Assembly (NCBI GenBank): GCA_963716525.1
Contig: OY970315.1
Location: 1,860,001-1,924,000 of the forward strand
DNA: 64,000 nt
Source: JBBREP01 sp963716525
Lineage (GTDB): Bacteria > Actinomycetota > Acidimicrobiia > IMCC26256 > PALSA-610
Direction of reading: 5' to 3'
Shown here: piece by piece, positions 59,843-64,000 of the stretch
How the letters are laid out: every line of letters starts with the position of its first letter
How positions within the stretch are numbered: the stretch's first letter is position 1
The notes under the pieces: model-generated
Seen by the model: only the letters and a program-made list of their open reading frames with translations
What the model was told of the DNA's origin: nothing
Database searches by the model: none
Position numbers and translations under genes: made by a program

Positions 59843-60139
59843 CTAGCGCGTCTGGTCAGTGGCGAGTCCCGCGCCGAAGCGAGGGAACGTGGTCGCCCAT
59901 CGGGCGATGCACTCCGACTTGTGTCGTGCCGCGCACCCACCGCACACGAGCGGGTCGACCCGTCGCAACATTCCGTGCTCGACGTACCAGCACTCGCCGC
60001 ACGACGGGCACAGCCAGTGGGACCGGTCGAGCGTGCGAGCAGACTCCAACGGGCCGGCCAGGCAATCGGGACAACCACACGTCAAGAACCACGCGTCGCC
60101 GAGCCCCTTAGGGAAGAACGTGTCGACGAACATCTCCAT
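59843..60139 (-). CDS. Small zinc-ribbon-like protein of unknown function
   Basis: A 98-residue protein with ten cysteines in CxxC-type groups: CGCPDC, CPSCGEC, CGGC and a single Cys in KSECIA. These could bind two zinc ions. It starts MEMFVDTFFPKGLGDAW. I know no family. The 100 bp between it and the acetyltransferase gene hold nothing I can name. It is divergent from the gene at 60333, and the 193-bp gap holds two DosR-like motifs. Confidence 0.6.
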   Translation of the reverse strand: MEMFVDTFFPKGLGDAWFLTCGCPDCLAGPLESARTLDRSHWLCPSCGECWYVEHGMLRRVDPLVCGGCAARHKSECIARWATTFPRFGAGLATDQTR

Positions 60140-60197
60140 GCGCCGCCTCTTTCATCCGCAACACTCCCCACGCTCGGCGCGCACCGGCGATTCGTAT

Positions 60198-60248
60198 AGG
60201 GCCATAGGTCCCGGAGCCGACGGCGGGCTGCTGAACGACGAAAGTCCC
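60198..60248. promoter_or_regulatory. Two DosR/DevR-like boxes in a divergent promoter region
   Basis: AGGGCCATAGGTCCC at 60198-60212 reads on the minus strand as GGGACCTATGGCCCT, close to the mycobacterial dormancy box (GGGACTTTNGGCCC type). A second half-like site, GACGAAAGTCCC at 60237-60248, reads GGGACTTTCGTC. They lie 85-135 bp upstream of the gene at 60333 and 60-110 bp from the zinc-ribbon gene. Regulation by hypoxia is inference. Confidence 0.4.
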
Positions 60249-60332
60249 GCCGCGCAACCGCACACGTGCCCTGTCGGTTCGGTCGCCGGTGGTCGATGAT
60301 CACAGCTAGGTGTTTCGTCGCAGGAGGGCGCC

Positions 60333-60656
60333 ATGGACGACCAGCCGACGGTCCAACAGCTCGCCGAGTACCTCGAGGGCCACGACGTCGAGGTGGTCGG
60401 CGTCCAGCAGGTCCGCCACGCCCTGCTGGGCGGCGGCGACGCGATCACGCTCACCGGCCGGGGCGCACGCCAGCTCGCGCGGCAGCTCGGCCATCCGACC
60501 CACGACGGGGCCGCCGCGGATGTGGCGCTCACCCGCGCCCTCCACGCGAACGAGATCGACGACGTCACCGTCGCGGTCGAGTACCAGAACATCAGGCTCG
60601 GCAAAGTGTCGCCGGACGCCGTCACGAAGCTCATGAGCCTGCACGCGACCACCTGA
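60333..60656 (+). CDS. Small protein of unknown function
   Basis: A 107-residue soluble protein starting at ATG 60333 after a strong AGGAGG at 60321. The sequence VQQLAEYLEGHDVEVVGVQQ, an Ala/Arg-rich helix (GARQLARQLGH) and EIDDVTVAVEYQNIRLGKVS suggest a small alpha/beta fold. I do not recognise it. The upstream DosR-like boxes hint at stress control. Confidence 0.6.
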   Translation: MDDQPTVQQLAEYLEGHDVEVVGVQQVRHALLGGGDAITLTGRGARQLARQLGHPTHDGAAADVALTRALHANEIDDVTVAVEYQNIRLGKVSPDAVTKLMSLHATT

Positions 60657-60711
60657 ACGGTGAACGGGCGACACCGGGCGCGAACAGGCAGACGCGGGTG
60701 CGCTCAGGCCG

Positions 60712-61452
60712 TCAGCGTCCGAACCAACCTTGCGCGAACGACCACGTCTGGTGCTCCAGCTCCGTGCGGACCGCGGCATCGAAGTCGGGCTGCCACGCCG
60801 CGCGCCGCAGCGTGTCCTTGGCGCGCGCCGACAGTGACTTCGCCACGCCGGCGGCCCGGCCGGCCAGGCCGAGCGCGGCGTCGAGCAGCTCACCGTCGGG
60901 ATGCACCGACCAGGCCAGCCCGCGCGCCGCGGCCTCGCCGGCGGGGAGCACGGCGCCGAACAACGTCATCGCGAGGGCGGTCTGCGGGCCCACCGCGCGT
61001 TCGAGCAGCCACAGGTGACCACCGCCCGGGTGCAGGCCGATGCGCAGGAAGCGGGCGTCGAAGCGGGCCGAGGCACCGGCGAGCCGCACGTCGCAGGCCA
61101 GGGCGAGGTTCATGCCGGCGCCGACCGCCGGTCCGTTCACGGCCGCGATCGTGGGCAACGGCGAGCGGTGCACGCGCAGGAAGCCCTCGTACACCTGGGC
61201 GATGTCGGCCCGTTCCTCGCTCGAGCTCTCGCCACTTGCGTACCGGGCGAGCGCGCTCGTGTCGCCACCTGCGCAGAACACCGTTCCCGCGCCCGTGATC
61301 ACGACCGCGTGGACCTCGTCGTCGGTCTCCATCGCGTCGAACGCGGCGACGATCTCGCCGACCATCCCGCGGCTCAGCGCGTTACGGCGCTTGTCGTCGT
61401 CGAGGGTGAGCAGCGCGACGTGATCGTCTCGCATGTCGCGGCGCAGGTACAC
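60712..61452 (-). CDS. Enoyl-CoA hydratase/isomerase family protein
   Basis: A 246-residue crotonase-fold protein. The oxyanion-hole strands are GAGTVFCAGGDTSAL and AAVNGPAVGAGMNLALACD, with FDARFLRIGLHPGGG after them. The position of the hydratase Glu reads LHPGGG, so hydratase activity is uncertain and another crotonase reaction is possible. GTG 61452 or ATG 61434 may be the start. It follows the epimerase by 13 bp on the same strand. Confidence 0.88.
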   Translation of the reverse strand: MYLRRDMRDDHVALLTLDDDKRRNALSRGMVGEIVAAFDAMETDDEVHAVVITGAGTVFCAGGDTSALARYASGESSSEERADIAQVYEGFLRVHRSPLPTIAAVNGPAVGAGMNLALACDVRLAGASARFDARFLRIGLHPGGGHLWLLERAVGPQTALAMTLFGAVLPAGEAAARGLAWSVHPDGELLDAALGLAGRAAGVAKSLSARAKDTLRRAAWQPDFDAAVRTELEHQTWSFAQGWFGR

Positions 61453-61465
61453 GGGGCCTCCGGGC

Positions 61466-62500
61466 TCAGGGGTTGCGGACCACGGCCGACGAGTGCCGGA
61501 AGAAGTCCTCGATCTCGCGCTCGTACTTGTAGCTGGGGTTCTTCTCGCCGACCGCGCTCTTCAGCCGCAGACCGCGGGCGAAGGCCTCGACGGCACCGGC
61601 CGTGGTGTAGCGGTAACGGAAGCCGGCCCGCTTGAACCGCGTGTTGTCGAGGCCCCGACCGAAGCGCAAGAGGTCGAGCAGCTCAGGTGGGAGGTGCACG
61701 ATGTGCAGCATGCGCAGCGGCTCGGCCGCCCAGGTGGTGAACACCGGCGGCAGCGCGACCCGGCGCTTGGCGACGATCTTGCACACTTCGCTCCATGGCA
61801 CCACGCCGTCGCCGGCGACGTTGTACACGCCGGGCACGTCGTGGACGGTCGCGTACATCAGCGCGCCGACGACGTCGTCCTCGTGCACGAACTGGAGCCT
61901 CGGGTCGAAACCGAAGATCTCGGGCACGAGCGGCAGGCGCAGGGCCTGCACGAACGGTGTGTCGAGGTTGTCGCCGAGCACGTTGGCGAACCGGAACAGC
62001 GTGACGCTGATGTGCGGGTTCTCCTCGGCGAAGTCGCGTAGGAACGCCTCGACCTCGATGAGGCTGCGCTCCACGTTCGTGTGCGGCGGGCCGCTGCGCT
62101 CCATCTCCTCGCGGATGTAGTAGGCGTCGCGCTGGTGCGCGCCGTACACGTAGCCGCTGTTCTTCACGACGACCTTGCGCACCGAGCTGCCGGGCGCGCC
62201 CGCCGCGGCGAGCAGGTTCATCGTGCCGATCACGTTGATCTCGTGGACCGTGCGGCCCGACGCGGTGGTCGAGTCGACGATGAGGTGCGTGTGCAGCACC
62301 GTGTCGATCTGCGTGGCGCGCACGATGCGCTCGAGGATCGAGTAGGTGGCGTCGGCGCGCACGAACTCCGTGCGCTCGAGCGGCACGCGCGGCTCACGCG
62401 TGTCGAGCCCCACCACGACTTCCACGTCGTCGCGCGCTTCGAGCTCCTTGGCCAGCTTGCCGCCCCAGAAGGTGGAGAGGCCGGTGACGAGCACCCTCAT
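61466..62500 (-). CDS. NAD-dependent epimerase/dehydratase family protein (extended SDR, atypical)
   Basis: A 344-residue extended SDR resembling mycobacterial Rv0501 (galE2), which also lies before an Rv0502-like acyltransferase. The glycine-rich start VTGLSTFWGGKLA and SGYVYGAHQRDAYY are present, and FRFANVLGDNLDT follows. I cannot find the usual Tyr-x-x-x-Lys: the equivalent region reads NVERSLIEVEAFL. Either the active site differs or the protein only binds nucleotide. The operon order here is MATE, acyltransferase, epimerase, enoyl-CoA hydratase. Confidence 0.85.
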   Translation of the reverse strand: MRVLVTGLSTFWGGKLAKELEARDDVEVVVGLDTREPRVPLERTEFVRADATYSILERIVRATQIDTVLHTHLIVDSTTASGRTVHEINVIGTMNLLAAAGAPGSSVRKVVVKNSGYVYGAHQRDAYYIREEMERSGPPHTNVERSLIEVEAFLRDFAEENPHISVTLFRFANVLGDNLDTPFVQALRLPLVPEIFGFDPRLQFVHEDDVVGALMYATVHDVPGVYNVAGDGVVPWSEVCKIVAKRRVALPPVFTTWAAEPLRMLHIVHLPPELLDLLRFGRGLDNTRFKRAGFRYRYTTAGAVEAFARGLRLKSAVGEKNPSYKYEREIEDFFRHSSAVVRNP

Positions 62501-62522
62501 GCCGCGCGCCCCTCGGGTTCGC

Positions 62523-63512
62523 TCATCCGAACCACACCGACTTGCGCCGCCGCAGCAGGTCGTAGAGCGCGTCCTGGATCAGCCGCCGGATGTGCTCGGA
62601 TTCCGCCATCACACGGCTGCGGGAGTAGCGCTCCTGGCCCGGCTCGACGTCGAAGTGCACCGGCGGCAGCACGCGCACGCGGAACTTCGCGGGGAAGTAG
62701 GTGGCGAGGCCGAGCGGGCCGAACAGCAGCATGTTCGCGGTGACCGGCACGTACGGCAGCCCGGTGAGCTTCGCGAGCTGGTGGCTCTTCCACAGGATGG
62801 GCATCGACTCCTCGGCACCCATCACCGCGAGCGGCACGATGGGCACGCCGGCTCGCATCGCGATCTCGACGAACCCGCCGCGGCCGAAGCGCCGCAACTG
62901 GTAGCGCTCGTTGTAGAGCTTGCCCGTGCCCTTCGTGCCTTCGGGGAACACGAGCACGAGCTGACCTTCGTCGTGCAGAAGCCGGTACGCGTTGTCGGGG
63001 TTCGCGGTCACCCCGCCGACGCGCGACCACAGCGTGCCCACCACCGGCAGCGTGCGGAACAGATGCTCTGCGAGCCCGTACACGGGCCGGCCGAGCTTCG
63101 TCTCGATGCCGTGCATGATCGTGGGCGCATCCGATGGGATCGCACCGGCATGGTTCGACACGAGCAGCGCGCCGCCGTCCACGGGCAAGTGTTCGAACCC
63201 TTCCCATTCGGTGCGGAACCAGTAGCGGTCGAGCGGGTTGTAGACGGTGCGCACCAGCGAGCGCAGCTTCTCGCTGCGGCCCCAGCGGTCGACGTCGCTC
63301 TTGCGGATGTCGTCGTCGCTCGGGATCGGCGTGACCACGCCGTTGCCGCGCTCGGGGGTCGCCTCGTAGCGCTTGTGCACCGGCACGAGCGTGCCCGGTG
63401 CGACGATCTCGGTGGCCGTGAGGTCGATCGCATCGCCCGCGGGCGGGACCACCGTGGGCTTGCGGGACTCGGCCACGGGTGCCACTACATCAAGCGCGCG
63501 GCCCAGGTGCAA
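62523..63512 (-). CDS. Lysophospholipid acyltransferase family protein (Rv0502-like)
   Basis: A PlsC-type acyltransferase. The catalytic motif is SNHAGAIPSDAPTI, as in the Rv0502 subgroup where the His-Asp spacing is longer than the usual HxxxxD. FPEGTKGTGKLYNER is the phosphate-binding block and GVPIVPLAVMGAEE follows. The N-terminal 90 residues are extra. TTG 63512 gives 329 residues; GTG 63476 (VAESRKPT) is an alternative start. It is probably a membrane-lipid enzyme. It precedes the epimerase by 22 bp. Confidence 0.88.
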   Translation of the reverse strand: MHLGRALDVVAPVAESRKPTVVPPAGDAIDLTATEIVAPGTLVPVHKRYEATPERGNGVVTPIPSDDDIRKSDVDRWGRSEKLRSLVRTVYNPLDRYWFRTEWEGFEHLPVDGGALLVSNHAGAIPSDAPTIMHGIETKLGRPVYGLAEHLFRTLPVVGTLWSRVGGVTANPDNAYRLLHDEGQLVLVFPEGTKGTGKLYNERYQLRRFGRGGFVEIAMRAGVPIVPLAVMGAEESMPILWKSHQLAKLTGLPYVPVTANMLLFGPLGLATYFPAKFRVRVLPPVHFDVEPGQERYSRSRVMAESEHIRRLIQDALYDLLRRRKSVWFG

Positions 63513-63524
63513 ACCATCCGCCCG

Positions 63525-64000
63525 TCACTGGGCCGCATGGCCGGTCACGAGCCAGCGGTCACCCCGGTAGCGGTAGACCATGCCGACCAACCGCGCGACC
63601 ACGAAGGCGTAGAGCGCGATCCACAGCCACACGAGCGAAGCGCTGGCACCGACCACGAACACCAGCGCGCCGAGGAACACCGCCGTGGCCGCGCCCATCG
63701 CGCCGGCGATGTAGCGGGTGTCGCCGGCGCCGATCAGGATGCCGTCGAGCACGAACACGAGCGCCGCCGGCGGCTGCATGAGCGCGACCACCCACAGGAC
63801 ACGGAGCAGCTCGGCGTGCACCGCCGGGTCGTGCGTGAACGCCACCGAGAGCAGGCCCCGTGCCGCGATCACGACGAGCGCACAGCCGACTCCCGCCCAC
63901 CAACCCCAACTCAGCATGCGCCGGGCCGACGCCCGCGTCTCCTCGGCCCGTCCGGCCCCGAGGGTGCGGCCGACGATCGCCTGCCCCGCGATCGCGATGG
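63525..64000 (-). CDS. MATE family efflux protein (partial, N-terminus beyond window)
   Basis: The last 158 residues of a MATE transporter. AGQAIVGRTLGAGRAEETRA is the conserved start of the second half, and GILIGAGDTRYIAGAMG is the hallmark of helix 10-11. Hydrophobic helices (ALVVIAARGLLSVAF, LVWLWIALYAFVVARL) follow. The first half lies past the right edge. It is probably in an operon with the acyltransferase, 12 bp away. Confidence 0.88.
   Translation of the reverse strand, partial: IAIAGQAIVGRTLGAGRAEETRASARRMLSWGWWAGVGCALVVIAARGLLSVAFTHDPAVHAELLRVLWVVALMQPPAALVFVLDGILIGAGDTRYIAGAMGAATAVFLGALVFVVGASASLVWLWIALYAFVVARLVGMVYRYRGDRWLVTGHAAQ

Overview
The window is very GC-rich actinobacterial chromosome. 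The best guess is an uncultured member of Acidimicrobiia or a near relative; this is inference from gene order and content, not a marker-gene result. The main evidence is the mycobacterial-type housekeeping order metG-tatD-rpf-ksgA-ispE, then glmU-prs-rplY-pth, then mfd, mazG and eno-ftsB-DUF501-ppx. Two tiny actinobacterial ribosomal proteins (bL37 and bS22), mycothiol-type and wax-ester enzymes, many GTG/TTG starts and dense GTGA/ATGA overlaps fit the same picture. A large share of first-in-operon genes carry a TAnnnT box only 6-10 nt before the start codon, so leaderless mRNAs look common.

Layout. 1-3959 (minus strand): serC, then a thioredoxin-fold fusion protein, a UGSC-type selenoprotein whose in-frame TGA is followed at once by a SECIS-like hairpin, and an unknown protein. 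3986-12804: a Tat-exported molybdopterin oxidoreductase with a cytochrome b, a wax ester synthase, a SIMPL lipoprotein, an epoxide hydrolase, an amidohydrolase, two SDRs and a thioesterase around a palindromic operator. 12902-24731: a TnpB-like protein with no nuclease domain, bL37, two DUF4118 proteins around a catalytically degenerate YchF-like protein, and the kdpFABC-kdpDE potassium system. 24749-32215: surE, a CoA-transferase, DUF192, rsmI, a secreted FG-GAP protein and a Ser/Thr kinase with PKD domains. 32335-57599: the housekeeping block with a tRNA-Gln, interrupted by an MFS transporter, an exported carotenoid oxygenase and a slipin. 57627-64000: glutamate decarboxylase, an acetyltransferase, small unknown proteins, and a lipid-type group (MATE, acyltransferase, epimerase, enoyl-CoA hydratase).

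Repeats. A 42-bp palindromic element is present in three identical copies (33-74, 34911-34952, 56030-56071). A 16-copy 14/15-bp minisatellite starts inside the tatD stop codon. Other items are a long hairpin after prs, a hairpin ahead of the kdp region and a hexamer microsatellite inside a coding region.

Quality warning. Seven genes are broken by single small indels: wax ester synthase, amidohydrolase, YchF-like, surE, ispE, carotenoid oxygenase and mazG. Because ispE should be essential, most of these are more likely assembly or read errors than pseudogenes. Coordinates for these genes span the whole apparent gene.
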